From contig JAIVEN010000021.1 of assembly GCA_026686845.1 (NCBI GenBank), positions 10,930,001-10,994,000 of the forward strand: a DNA stretch of 64,000 bases, written 5' to 3'. The DNA comes from Adenanthera pavonina. Taxonomy: Eukaryota > Streptophyta > Magnoliopsida > Fabales > Fabaceae. The notes below the pieces were generated by a model. The model was not told the DNA's origin, ran no database searches, and saw only the letters and a program-made list of their open reading frames with translations. Shown piece by piece: positions 12,727 through 24,616 of this stretch (its first letter is position 1; every line of letters starts with the position of its first letter). The translations under genes were made by a program, and so were the position numbers.

Positions 12727-13233
12727 GTGACACTTAGAACCTCTAAAATGATTAGAGAATATGATAAAATTAGGTAATTACTTAATCATAAAGTTAAAAG
12801 ACTTTAAATAATAGGGTACTGCTTAAATTCTAAGATTAAATGCAGAAAAATTGTAAAAATCTCACTTATTTTAAAATTTTGAATAATAAGATATTCTAAA
12901 ACATTTTAACTTGTTAACTAAGTAAAAATGTCCTAAAAGATAGTAGATAATACTAAATAAATATCGAAACTAGTTGAAAAAGTCACTTTATGAGAGCTAC
13001 AAAGAGAATGACATTGTCAACATAAAAAATCTTTTAAGTTATGATATATTTGAAGGTCAATTAGTCATAAAAAATGTAAGACATTTATGACACTAATTTG
13101 ATCCCTTAGAAATGCAATTAGGAATCCAACAAACAAAACTTAAAGACTTGGTCCAGCCTTTAGATCTCAAATTAAATGTAAGGAACCCCATGGATGGCTA
13201 AGGACTATTTTGTAGCTTCCTAGATCTCCATCA
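12727..13233 (-). repeat. Truncated 3' LTR of the LARD-like element
   Basis: It is homologous to about 16391-17087 (shared strings such as tttatgacactaatttg and ggaatccaacaaacaa versus gaaatccaacaaacaa). The inner boundary is tccatca next to the polypurine tract. Confidence 0.8.
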
Positions 13234-13247
13234 TTTCCTCTCTTTTT
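13234..13247 (-). other. Polypurine tract of the LARD-like element
   Basis: The minus strand reads AAAAAGAGAGGAAA immediately before the 3' LTR start TGATGG. Confidence 0.75.
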
Positions 13248-13452
13248 GAAAGGATTCATTTTCAAATCTCCATAATCTACATGAAAGGAAATGAAACGTT
13301 TAAAAGCATCAAAATTAACATAGAGACTATACTTACTTTGCAAATTTGATTGATTTGGCTTCTTTTTTTGCTCTTACATGAATTTGGAGTGCTATGTCAA
13401 CTCTTGGCTGCAATTTTATTCTTTTTAGAGACTCATCTTTGCACTTGTGCAA

Positions 13453-13971
13453 CTATAACCAATCTTTGGGATCAAAGATGAAGTAACTTGAGCTAGGTTC
13501 TTTTAGCCGCAACAATGGGAAACAAGTTATCACCTTCTTATCATAAGATTCCTGCAAAACAGATTTGCATACATCAACTAGAAACAAGTTGAGACAAAGT
13601 GGATGGAATGAAGAAAGATGGTATGGTAACATAACCCATATAAAATGCAACTCATGTAATGAATGAAGGACATGACTTAAAATAGGAATAAGTAGATTAA
13701 CTTGACACACTATGAGATGGATGATTTGAAGCAAATAAGGCGAGTTTGAAAGAAGGAAGAGAACACGCAAACAACAATGAAACATTAAAACACATGGCTC
13801 ATAAGACACACGAGACATGTAGAATATGAAATGAATTAAGGAGAAGTAAAAGATGACTTGATAAAGCAAATCATAATAAAGATAAGATGGAACAACAAAA
13901 ATGGATGAAGAAAACATCAAGTTAACACTTTGAAATGCCGTTGACTTATGCAATAAAGATGGATGACTCAA
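13453..13971 (-). CDS. Uncharacterised open frame inside the LARD-like element
   Basis: This is a 172-codon open frame, rich in Leu, Ser, Phe and His, ending ...EPSSSYFIFDPKDWL about 220 bp upstream of the polypurine tract. I recognise no domain. Its position, just before the 3' LTR in an element without pol genes, suggests it belongs to the element. The hydrophobic composition could equally come from pyrimidine-rich non-coding sequence. Function and translation are unknown. Confidence 0.3.
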   Translation of the reverse strand: MSHPSLLHKSTAFQSVNLMFSSSIFVVPSYLYYDLLYQVIFYFSLIHFIFYMSRVSYEPCVLMFHCCLRVLFLLSNSPYLLQIIHLIVCQVNLLIPILSHVLHSLHELHFIWVMLPYHLSSFHPLCLNLFLVDVCKSVLQESYDKKVITCFPLLRLKEPSSSYFIFDPKDWL

Positions 13972-14397
13972 ATGATAGAATATGAAACATAATAAGAAGG
14001 AATAAGAAAATGGAATGAAGGAACATACAAAAGATGAAGATAAGAAGAAGAAAGGAATTTAGTAAAAACTACTTTAACTTTACTTTCACTCAAAGAGCAT
14101 CTCACAATTTCTTTTGGCTCTTCATTCTCATCTTTTTCAATACAATCAATCTTACTTTTGCTTTCTTTCTCTTTTTCACTCTTCTTTCAATTTTCTTTTC
14201 ACTCACTTGCTTTTCTCTCTTTTTATTTTTCTACACTCTTTCTTTTTCTCTCCTATTTTACCACTCTTCTTTTTCTCACTTTTATTTTCCCTCGCAACCT
14301 CACTTTTAATTTTCTCACAATTCTCACAAATTTGAATACATTGTTCATGGGCTTCCTCTATAGCAAATAAGCTATTGCTAGTGTGCCCATCAAATAG

Positions 14398-14730
14398 CTA
14401 GAAATGCCCAAACACTATATCAACATGAGGAAATTTATCACATGCATGGGAATCAATTTCTAATGGCATCACAATATTAGTACTACTAGAAACAATCACA
14501 TTATTATCAACAAAGTTCTTTACCACATTACTAGCAACATCTATTACACTTTTCTCCTCTAAAAATGGCAAACTATCTTGATTAGCCCACTCAACCACAT
14601 GCAACTTGAGGGAATTCACAAAATCAACACATTCAAACTCAATTGTTTTATCACAACAGATATCATCACCACAAGAAGTATGAGAATTCAAAGTACTTTT
14701 AGGTGTAGATTTTCTTGTTTTAACATCCAA
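14398..14730 (-). CDS. Uncharacterised open frame inside the LARD-like element
   Basis: This 110-codon frame has balanced, protein-like composition (MDVKTRKSTPKST near the start, SHACDKFPHVDIVFGHF at the end) and is the best coding candidate in the internal domain. No zinc knuckle, protease or polymerase motif is present. It could be a remnant of a gag-like or element-specific protein. The stop falls just before a region that reads open in another frame, so a frameshifted longer protein is possible. Confidence 0.35.
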   Translation of the reverse strand: MDVKTRKSTPKSTLNSHTSCGDDICCDKTIEFECVDFVNSLKLHVVEWANQDSLPFLEEKSVIDVASNVVKNFVDNNVIVSSSTNIVMPLEIDSHACDKFPHVDIVFGHF

Positions 14731-16111
14731 TATTGAAGTTGTCGAAGCTTTCCCCTCTGTTTAATCTACTTGCTCCATGTGAGACTCACATGAATCTTGC
14801 ACCACGGAAGTTCATACCTCTTCACAATTAGGGTCACAACCCTTATACTTCTTGCCATTATGTATGGTCTCGAAATCTTCAAACATAGATTTAAATATTT
14901 CTAACTCTTGTCATAAGGATTTGAATTTAAGTTATCATCATCATCATCACCCACCACATGGTTCATATGAAATAAAGAAAAGAGGATCTCACTCACTATA
15001 CTCATGTGTTTTACTCAAGAGATGTTTTCACTTGTGTTTCACTGAAATTTGGCTTTTAACTTAATAAATCACTCTTGTCTTTTGCCACATAATCTGAATT
15101 CTTGCAAGTGTTCAATCAAATCAAACAACCCAACATATTAAGAGTAATTTTAAGAAAATGGGAATCATAAGTAGAAAACTTAGAAAATAAGTTTCTCAAG
15201 TTAGAACACAAGAAAAGAAGAAAGGGTGCAACTTGAGACACAAGAATAGACAAAATTTGGAAGATGAGTAAGAAGGAGAAAGAAGAAAAAGAAGATGCAA
15301 GAAGAAGAAAGGAGAAAATTCAAGAAACAAGAAAGAAGAAGGAGAAGGATGAAAATTAGGAAACAAATAGGAGGGAGAGGATGCTACCTGAAAAACAAGT
15401 AATGGTGACAAGAAAGAAATCTTCTCTTGACACAAGAAGGGAAACAACCTAGAGAGCAAGGAAAAAAATTAAGTAACAAATCTCACCAAAAATAGGAAAC
15501 AAAACCAAATAGGAAACAAGAGAGAATAGGAAACTAGAAGAAAAAAGAAACTAAGAGGAATAGGAAAGCAACAAGATAGGAAATAAGAAAGAATAGGAAA
15601 CAAGAGGGAAGAAGAGAAAAGGAAACAAATCAAAGAAAGAAGCTCGCTTTGTGTGCAAGGAAGGATCTCATCCAATTTAGGAAACTTTCTCCAATTGAAG
15701 CAATCTCCAAACCTTACTCCCTAGCAATCCTAAATTAGGAAACAAACCACAACACAAGCAACAATCTTTTTTTATTTTTATTTTTTTACTTTTTTTAGCA
15801 CTTCTTTTTCTTTTCAATGTGTTGTCCTCTTCTTTTTTTTTCTTTTTTTTTTTGGATGAATTTTTTCTCTTTCTTTTTTTAATTGAATAATGCACAAACA
15901 CCAGATAGAAACTTGATGTTGCACTATGGAAGGAAGAACGAGATTGGCGTATGGAGGGGAAAGGAGATGAAGGAACACAAAACAAAACACAAGAAGATGA
16001 TGGAAAAGGAGGAAGAAGAAGAGATAATGAACAAGACATGAAGAGGGACAAACAAACACAAGATGGAACAAAGAAGAACCAAGGATAGGCTAGGCCCGAT
16101 CTGGAACCTGA

Positions 16112-16123
16112 GCTCTGATGCTA
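16112..16123 (-). other. Primer binding site of the LARD-like element
   Basis: The minus strand reads TAGCATCAGAGC two bases after the LTR end. It differs from the usual TGGTATCAGAGC at two positions and is followed by TCAGG, as in many plant LTR elements. Confidence 0.7.
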
Positions 16124-16125
16124 AT

Positions 16126-17087
16126 TGATTCTGAAAAAAACCCAAGGAAACAAGAAACTACAGTAGAAGTCTTCACTCACATACAAAGCAAGTTGGTGAT
16201 GCTTGCTAAAACCCAAGAACTTGTTCCTAAGCCGCAACAAGATTATGCCTATATATTTGATCACTTCTAATAATAGGTCAAATATTTTCAAGAGAACACA
16301 TAAATTTAGAGAATTCCTCACTAAATAGAAAAAAAAAAAGTACTCTTATTACTTGCTGAAAATGTAAGTCTAAATACATGTATTTATAGTGACATTTAGT
16401 ATCCTTTAGAATGATTGAAGGATCTCATAAAATAGGTAATTGCTTAATCCTAAAACTAAGGGGCTCTAAAAAATATAAAATTACTTAAATTCTAAGACTA
16501 AATTTAAGGAGATAGCAAAATTTTCACTTATTTGGAAACTCTTAAACTCTTGAACACTAAGATACTTTACAACATTCTAACTTTCTAACTAAATAAGAAC
16601 ATATTAGAAGACATTAGATGGCATTAAATAAATATGGAAACAAGTTGAAAAACATCACTTTATAAAAGCAGCAGAGAATGATATTTTCAAGATTAAAATT
16701 TTCCTAATTTATGATCTACTGAAAAGCCAAGTAGTCATAAAGCACATGAGACACTTATGACACTAATTTGGTTCCTTGGAAATACAATTAGAAATCCAAC
16801 AAACAAGACTCAGACTTAAACTAATGGGCTTATTAAGCTTAAATGAAAGTAAGTCTAAATTAAACAATTAAAATAAAACACTTAAAGGAGGCGCATAAAC
16901 GCATAGTAATGGATCAAACTCGAACTTGGGCATCAAGTAATGTCTCTAATCTATATGTTGCAGCTTGTAGGACACCTAAACTTCATCCATGTGGGCTTGA
17001 AGGATGTGCTCCCACTTCTTGGATCATAACGGAATGCCAAACTGTGGAGGGCTAGGGATTATTTTGAAGCCTCCTTGATCTTCATCA
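16126..17087 (-). repeat. 5' LTR of the LARD-like element
   Basis: This is a 962-bp LTR. On the minus strand it starts TGATGAAGATC and ends CAGAATCA. It has the full length missing from the truncated 3' copy. Confidence 0.78.
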
Positions 17088-17096
17088 CCTACAAAT

Positions 17097-17440
17097 ATTG
17101 TTGTTGTAGAATCGTATGGTATTCTTGAAGATATCTATATCTACTGGGAGGACGGGATTTGGAAAGTGGAGGTTGCTACTGACTCAGCTAAAGCTATCAA
17201 TATGATCAACATGGAAAATGTCACTGGTCACTAGATAGAGAGTTCACTTGAGAAAATCAGAGATCTTTTGAACAAAGACTAAAATATCATGCTTGTTCAT
17301 GTCTCTCACAAGGCGAATGAATGCCTGTACAAACTGGATGGATGGTTTGGCTCAAAATATTGATATGCTTCTCTATACTTTTGTTGTTCCTCCCTTGGGC
17401 TATAGAGATTTATTGAATGTTGATAAACAGAGGGTCTAGT
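17097..17440 (+). pseudogene. RNase H (RVT_3) remnant of a LINE-type element
   Basis: The plus strand reads KVEVATDSAKAINMINMENV, then SSLEKIRDLLNKD, then MLVHVSHKANEC, and after a frame change AQNIDMLLYTFVVPP and LLNVDKQR. These are the second half of a plant LINE/ribonuclease H-like domain: the DS pair, the H.ANE stretch and the PP...LL..D tail. Two in-frame stops and at least one frameshift are present. The relic begins within about 10 bp of the LARD 5' LTR, so the LARD element may have inserted into it. The N-terminal half is not seen on the other side of that element. Confidence 0.75.
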
Positions 17441-20400
17441 GTGCTCTTTTTTTTTTTTACTGTTGTATGATTTTGTCATAACCTTTTATTAAAACAAGAA
17501 AAACAGAATTTGGATTGCTGTGGTTTGTTTTTTTAATCTCCCATTCTTATTTTAAACTGGAAAAGGGATGATGAAATATTCTTGGAATGGAAGGAAAGAT
17601 TCCATATTGCCCCTTCATTAGAAGTCAGAGTCACTTTTTATTTTTTGTTTTTGGTAAACAGAGTCACTTTTTAGTTCTTACGTCTTTGAACATAGATTAA
17701 AAATATACGATCTTTAGAAATTAATTTATTTTTTGGGAGAGATTTAATTTAATTTTTTATTCCTAAAATATTTTCTAAAAAAAATTAATTTCTTTCAATT
17801 TTGTTCCCATTTAAATATAGTTTAAGATTGATTTCACTGTAACATAACTTCTATTTCTTTGAAGTATTAGGACAAAATAAACGAGTACAATCTTGAGATC
17901 TCTTGAAAAACTCACTTATTTCAAGCAATTTTTCCAAAAAGAAAATGAAAAGAAATAGCAATTAGAGACATTCATTCATCCTATATTGTACAAAATTTAC
18001 AAAAATGAATGAAATTGCTTATAATTTATGAAAAATATGACTTGTGATAATTTTTTTTTTTGGGTGAGAGAGGAAGAGTCAGAGGATCCCAAATCAGAAA
18101 TACAACACTACGAAGAAAAGAAAAATACAATAAAATAAAATAGAGAAAACAAATCACGCACGAACAAAAGAAAATGATACTTTGTGTGAAATTCCTTAAT
18201 CCGCTAAATCCCACATAATGAAGTCTTACACCTTATATGTAGGTGCAGCAAAATACTGATAGACAATATCATTATTTAGGTTTGAAGTTACAATATTATA
18301 AGTACATTTATTAACTTCTCTATATGTGAATATATATTTGATAAATTTTGTTTTTATACAGACTTTAAACACTCACATATTAATATATTGATTTTTTTTG
18401 TCAGAAGATATATTGATTTAAAAATAAAGTTGAGGGGTATAAAGATGGCGTGGAAGACTGAGCACTAGACCACCAGCATTGGAAGTCATTGTATTCTGTA
18501 CAAACCAACTTTGTCATGAAAAGTACGTAAGTCAATATCAATTACAGAGCCCCCTTCACTAACATTATTGTTGTACTTGTTAACACCACTTTATTTATTT
18601 AATCCAATCTAATAATAGAGCACATAAAACAACCGTTCAAGCATAGCCTCTTAGCCTTCTAGCCATAGAGTACCTTTTGAAAATTCAAATAGGAGGTTAA
18701 CCACAACAATTACACATACAAGAAAGAAATTTTATTTTTATATAAAAAGAAAATATATTATATATTTTTTTTATTTATCATTATTGAATTTTTTTTTATT
18801 TTTTTATTTAAAAATATGAATACTTTATTATTTATAAATTTATTTATTTATTTATTTGTATTCCATTCCATTTTTATTTATATATCAAACAAATTGGTCA
18901 GAAGAGTATCAACTTGAACTAGTGTCCCAGGTCAATCTTAACGAATGATGCTTTGTTAGTTCACCAAACTCGGAGTTGTGATAATGAGTTGTTCACGTGA
19001 ATTTGTAAAATATAGTACTAGTATTTTAGTGAGCACAATACCTTTAGAATTGGAGAATTTAGTAGAAACACATGCCTATTTGCTAGTATTTTTTATTTTA
19101 TTATTTTTAAAATAATTTTATAAAATTATGTTGGAGAATAAATTTTATAAGTAAGAAAATAAAAAAATATATTTAAATAATTATTCTCAAAATTATAATT
19201 AATAAATATTAGATGAGTTATTCAAAATTTATAACTTTATTATTAATGAGGTAGGTATTTTTTATTTTTTCTTATATTTTTTAGAATAAAAACTATAAAA
19301 TAACTTTAAAATATTCTGAATTTTTTATTTTTCAAAATATTTTTAAAAAAATATATTTATCAAACAAGTTTTTATTTTTTTATTTTAAAAAAACTGTTTT
19401 AAAAACAATTACCGGCCAATATTTTCTTAGATTCTAGAAGATCCATGCCTCTCAATAAAACAAAGCATTTAGTCATTCGTGACTTTGGACAAAGTTTAGC
19501 AACCATACATCTAGTGATTAAGTATTTAATACTCATGTTTGATATGTTCGACTTAGACATTTTTTTTAAATATATATATATATATATATTATTGTCAGAC
19601 GATGTCTCCCCAAGTTTGTGCATTTTTTTAATCTATTCTTTGTCCTAACGTACTCTACTACTATAATGTGGTTGGGACTTAAACCATCACCACCACCAAC
19701 AACAATAATAAAAACGTCAGCATGATATTTTATGTTCGCTATTTTCGGAGAGAAGATAAAGAAAAATATTAAAATGGAAAAAAAGAAGATACGAGAAAAA
19801 GAGATATTAAACGAGATATTAAATTGAATATCTCTAATGGTTGATGAAAAATGACTCTCTGGCGTATGATACTTTTCTGGATCCTAACAAAAAAAAATAT
19901 ATATATATATATATATCTATATTCTTTTGTTAATTTTTTAAATATTCAAAAACCAAAAGAATGTGATATTATCAGAGAACTTCAAAGATTTTTTAAAAAT
20001 GAGTCACAGACTTTTCACTATCCTTTCCTCCTTGGTGAAAATTTGTAAAAGAAAAAGAAAATTCCCTGAGCTTTCACTAAACTTTTTAAATTCCTTAATT
20101 ATTCTCGATTTAAAAATATATCTTTATAGGTAAATAATGGGCAGCTAAATGTTTGGAAAATGATCCATCTTGGAAATTGGCTGATTCATTGCCGGCCTTT
20201 GACCCAAATCTTACAATATCCAAGTGCTGAAATATGAGCATGGTGGTGCCTGTAGGATGCACCATCCAGTTGGGCCGCGTTCAAAAAATGAAGATCACAT
20301 GTCCACCTCAAAGTGAATCTCCTGTATTAAGCATTAAGTGAAATTTGAAAAATAGCGTAGACTTCTTATATATTTTATATTGAATAATAATATGTGATGT

Positions 20401-20556
20401 CCATTGATTTTAGAAAATTCAGATCGTGGGTTTGGGAGGCTCCAACCAATGACCCAAAAAGGGTATTTCAATAACAGGCAACGCATAATCTCACATGCTT
20501 TTCTTCCTAACAGAGTTTTATATTAGTTTAAGAAGATGACACAACTTCAAAGTTAA
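17441..20556. other. Intergenic DNA, no gene seen
   Basis: A/T-rich sequence with (TA)n tracts near 19570-19590 and 19889-19914. A T12 run at about 18049-18060 followed by gggtgagagaggaag looks like the poly-A end of a short minus-strand retroposon (about 18049-18210). No coding frame is supported. Confidence 0.45.
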
Positions 20557-20943
20557 TGAAAACTTGGGTAGTATTGGATGTTTAAATCTCACATTGAGTA
20601 GTATAAGATGCTTAATAAGTATTTAAGTAGATTAATTCTTTCATCTCGATAGTTAGCTTTGGGGGAGGATTCCCCTTCCTACTTGGATATCTATTAATGA
20701 TATTAGAGCTTGGGTCTTGATGGTTCTATAAAAAGCTATCTATGAAGGGTTTTGATCAGTGATGGGTTTTAACTGATGGGGGAGTCTTAAGGGGGGCCAA
20801 TTGATGGGAACTTGGATAATATGGGATGCCCAAATCCCACATTGAATGATATGAGATGCTCAATAGAGTATTTAGGTGAGTTGGTTCTTCCACTTTAATA
20901 GCTAACTTTTAGAGGAGGGTTCTCCATCCCACCTAAGTACCCA
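20557..20943 (+). mobile_element. TRIM (miniature LTR retrotransposon)
   Basis: Two direct repeats of about 138 bp, 20557-20693 and 20805-20943, share strings such as atctcacattga/atcccacattga and ggaggattccc/ggagggttctcc. Just inside the left copy is TGATATTAGAGCTTGGGTC (20698 onward), a close match to the iMet-tRNA PBS TGGTATCAGAGC. Just before the right copy is a purine-rich stretch (gatgggggagtcttaagggggg). The internal domain is only about 110 bp and cannot code. This is the layout of a terminal-repeat retrotransposon in miniature. A clean target duplication was not found. It lies about 370 bp downstream of the HNH gene's stop. Confidence 0.8.
20698..20709 (+). other. PBS of the TRIM element
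   Basis: TGATATTAGAGC, two differences from TGGTATCAGAGC, four bases after the left LTR. Confidence 0.7.
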
Positions 20944-21315
20944 TTAGAAGTCAACTTATGTGGGTTTAAGACTGAAATCAAACATAACATGCTAAAACCC
21001 TACAATCTATTATTACATGTTGACTCCAATCTGATTACCAAGTTTTGCTGATTAAAGTCGGTTTATTGTCTGCACGAAACTCTGTTTGGAAGGCACCCAC
21101 TTGATTCACAAAAGTTCAAGATAAAAACTTGAGATGAGAGTAAAGAACTTTTCAAGAGTTGTTCTTCAGAGAAAATTTCAGCTACCATATAGTGTATTTG
21201 CATATTTAATTTTAACAACCTGACGTGTGAATCCCACCGCCAGAAAAGAAGCAGATTGAATCTTAACAATTGCATGTAGTGCATTATGTGATACCTAACA
21301 CTTTCTGCCTAAGAT

Positions 21316-24300
21316 TCATTCCCCTGTCTGTGGCAACTTACAAGCAGCTGTGTCGTCTTTAGATTTGTATTTGCCAAGCATTTCAGCTACCGTTCTGCAT
21401 CGACACTGATTTCCTGGCCTGATCACATCCCCGTAAACAGCCATCTCGATTATGTCGAGCTCCTTATCTGCCAAATGTTCTAAAATTGTTAGAATTATGT
21501 GATGAAAAACATTAACAGAGCTTGTGACAAGGGAGACATCTAAGCACCATCATGTTTTTCTAACTAAACTGTCAAAATTATAAATAAAGCAGTATGTGTA
21601 TGTCTCAAGCATATAAGTCAGTTACAGGTCAACATTGAGGGTCTAACCAGAAGATAATCCTCAATTTTGCAACAATATTTCTCTCAACAGAAAAATGCCG
21701 GGTGTTATAGGAAACATTTTTCAGTGAGCTTTCACATCCAAATTACACCCTAATATTCATCATAGAACAGTTTGCCAGTCATTAATATTGGAGATTCTCA
21801 TTATGGAAGTCATGACATGTATTTATGAGTTATGACATTGGCTGTGAATCTAGTTCTCCTGGATTTTTAAGTATATGCATATCTGGCCAAGGAATAAAAA
21901 AATTCCTGAGCATTGTCAGAACTCAGAAGTGTGACGTTGGAAGTCAAGTAGGAGTGGCACTGAAACATATGTGTCCTGCTAATTGTCAGTTCACCGTCGA
22001 TCCTATCTCGCAATTATCAGTGCCTTTGAGATTTACATGGCTGGATATTGAATGAATGATAAACCAACCAAGCAGTGAATAAAAGGAATTCTCTAAAACC
22101 TTCAGAATGCAAGTCTAAAGTAGTTTAGCAAGAGAAACCATATGAAGCACAAATGGGATCATATTTTAGCTAGATGTTTACAGTACTTCGTGCAAAGGTG
22201 GAGCGGTCTATAATTCCCAATACTTTCACATTTATCAATTTTTCCCCAAAAACAAAAAAGAGGAGAAAAAAAGAATGGTCCCAAGAGCATTTCTAGGATG
22301 CAATCAAAGCCCTAAAGTTGATTATCTCTTTCTGAGGCACATGAACTTGAATCCCATTTAGCAAAAGAAAGAACTTAGATGTATTTCTTAAGGTATTAGC
22401 CAGCAAGTTCTTCAATTAAATTATGACATTTGGAAAAGCTCTTTTGAAGGAGTCAGTAACCAGCTGTTGAGTTGGGGAAAATGTCTACGTGGTTTGTTTT
22501 AAAGTAAGGCTGAGCGACAAATGGGATTCAAGTTCACCTTTAGCAAATTTATCATCATACATAAGCAAGACAAACAGCTAAGTATATAGAAGATATTCTT
22601 TGACAGATGCAATCCCTAACATGGGAAAGCTAGCAGTTGAAATAAATCACCATTACCATTAGTTATAAAGTTTCAAGTTTGGGTCCTCAAACTAAGAGGC
22701 ATTTCAATGGAAGGCAAGAGGAGAAAAAAAGAAAAAGCTTACAATAACAACATTAACCTTATCCTACTACGTGAAGTTGGCTATATAGATTATACGACAC
22801 CACTGAGCTTTACAAAAAACTATCTCTTCATATAAATCATTTATTAAGAAATCCCGTTTTATAACCTCCCTTAGTATCCTTTTTGGTCTCCCTCTATGTT
22901 TTTTATAGGGTTAAAAGCCATTTGATCAACTTTTGTCACCCAAAAAAAGAAAATGCTTAGAGGCATTTAAATGATACTGAATAACATTTTGTCTTCCCAA
23001 GTTGAGCAAGACTAAATAAAGGAAAATGCATAATGAGTAATGGGATAAATTCACGTGAGTTCAATGTAAAGACAGATCAGTAATGAAGAAATTATACCAG
23101 AAAAATTAATATCACATGAATAGCCTTGCAACTGAGCTGGGTCAAGCTGCTCCTTGTCTGACTTGAATCTGTTCACTCTAGTTTGTAGTATTTGACAATT
23201 ATCTGCTGTGGATTCACCACCTGCAACAGAACCTCACTTCTCAAACAGACTAATTATCAAATAAACAATACCAAATTTTTAAGTAAAGACACAAGCTTCT
23301 ATGCTCTGCCTCATCTCTAGTTGTCTACAAAAAGTCAAGAGGGAAAAACTAAAGGAAGATCTTATCTCACAATGACTAACTGAAAGAAGTATTCTGTTCA
23401 CAGATAGCCCCAAAACTGAACCATCCCAAAGAACAATTTTAATGAAATCAAATAGTTCCATGAATGTTATAGCAGCAACGTGAGGTCCTTTCTGGTTCTC
23501 ATTTCATGTTAACGATTTAATATCAGTTTTTTTTTTTCGGTCATTGAACACTATTCTGTAAACACCGTCTGTCATCAACTCAACCTCAATCAAACAGTGC
23601 CATGGATAGATTTACTCCTTTCTGAAATAAGATGGAAGCAATCACATGGTGTAACATCCTCCCGTAGTCTCCAGAAACGGTAACTGATATTCTACACTTT
23701 GTCATTCTTAACACTACTTCGATGGTTTGACTATATCAATGTTTAGAGGGGCAATGCATGTATTCATCAGTGACAATTGTGAATCAAACAATCTTAGTGA
23801 CTTAGTCAGATGGGTTATTCTTTTCTCAAAGAAGATCCCATACTTGTTCGTTTCTAATGGTCAAAAAGAAGAGTAATTTAATACTGTCACAGTATCACTT
23901 GTAGATCCACATGTTTATCTGTTCACACAAGCAAGTCCACCTCCTTACTTTCCCAGGATACACACTCTTCAGCCAACATCTACTTTGGAAGGATATGAAA
24001 TCTATAGAAAGACATTAGAGATTTCCATCTAGAATTTTTTATTGGTTGCCACGTAAGAATACTGATTCCGTGCTACTTGAACTGAAGCATTATTTTTATT
24101 AAACCCTTTTCCCCCCTAATTACAAATCAATTCAAAAGTCTATTATACACTTCACTACTCACTAGCACTTGGTTCTATCCCGCGATTACTGCTGCTCCAG
24201 CTGTTTTACAATCCTAATACCAATAAAAACCATACACTCAAATGGTCTTAAGAAGCTACATTTCTAGAGGAAGATTAGAAGACATCCTAAGAAAACGGCC

Positions 24301-24616
24301 CAAAAGAAATTCAAACTAACCAATGGAGAAAATTAATGGCTTAAAACTTAAAGTGAGGGTATAGATAATAAAGTCGAAAAGAGAAGAGGGAACCTTTGGA
24401 GAAGGGAAGGATGTGATCGTACTCGAAGCAGAGGCAACCTTGACAGTTGCAGAAGCGCTTGCAGACAATGTTGCCGGCGGCGTCTTTGCGCCACCTCTCA
24501 GGATGACGGCCGGGCACAATATCAGCCTTTTCCCAGCACAGGCTCTTGGCCTTTGAGTCGAAGAACCGGGGTCTATCGTCGCTGCCGCCGCGAGAACGAT
24601 GTCGCGAGGAACTCAT
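21316..24616 (-). CDS. HNH endonuclease-domain protein, 165 aa, three exons
   Basis: Exons (minus strand) are 24394-24616, 23098-23220 and 21316-21467, with GT/AG introns and frame kept across both joints (498 nt in total). The start is MSSSRHRSRGGSDD. The core spans exons 1-2: C.C..CLCFEYDHILPFSKG, then GGESTADNCQILQTRVNRFK. It carries the DH, the asparagine (DNCQ) and the N.FK residues of an HNH nuclease fold, with cysteines (KRFCNCQGCLC) that could bind zinc. Exon 3 gives DKELDIIEMAVYGDVIRPG, then CRCRTVAEMLGKYK, and a short tail. It belongs to a family of small plant HNH-domain proteins of unknown cellular role. Nuclease activity is inferred from the motif, not shown. Intron 2 is about 1.6 kb and carries an RTE-LINE relic and a short inverted repeat. 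The first intron is about 1.2 kb. Confidence 0.9.
22738..22915 (-). mobile_element. RTE-type LINE 3' end relic in intron 2 of the HNH gene
   Basis: The plus strand reads aataacaacattaaccttat then cctactacgtgaagttggctatat. Its complement resembles the common plant RTE 3' terminus, where a TATAGCCGACCCCACTTAGTGGGATAAGG-like stretch runs into (TTG)n. The relic is diverged and short. Confidence 0.55.

Larger units (their letters stand above)
12727..17087 (-). mobile_element. LARD-like non-autonomous LTR retrotransposon
   Basis: Long direct repeats (12727-13233 partial and 16126-17087) bracket about 2.9 kb. On the minus strand the right-hand copy ends CAGAATCA, then two bases, then a degenerate iMet-type PBS (TAGCATCAGAGC). 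The left-hand copy is preceded by the polypurine tract AAAAAGAGAGGAAA and starts TGATGGAGATC, matching TGATGAAGATC of the other LTR. This fixes the polarity as minus. No RT, integrase or protease motif is visible inside. The interior has long pyrimidine-rich stretches and a few open frames, which fits a LARD. The 3' LTR has lost its outer end and carries an internal deletion of roughly 190 bp. LTR similarity is only about 75% by eye, so the element is old. No target duplication can be read because of the truncation. Confidence 0.8.

Noticed and set aside
14034..14370. Plus-strand frames of 70-91 codons, rich in Phe and Leu
   Set aside because: Low-complexity T/C-rich DNA inside the LARD element, and antisense to its polarity.
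15196..16145. Several overlapping minus-strand frames rich in Ser, Leu and Phe
   Set aside because: They arise from the pyrimidine-rich leader of the LARD-like element. Composition alone explains the open frames.
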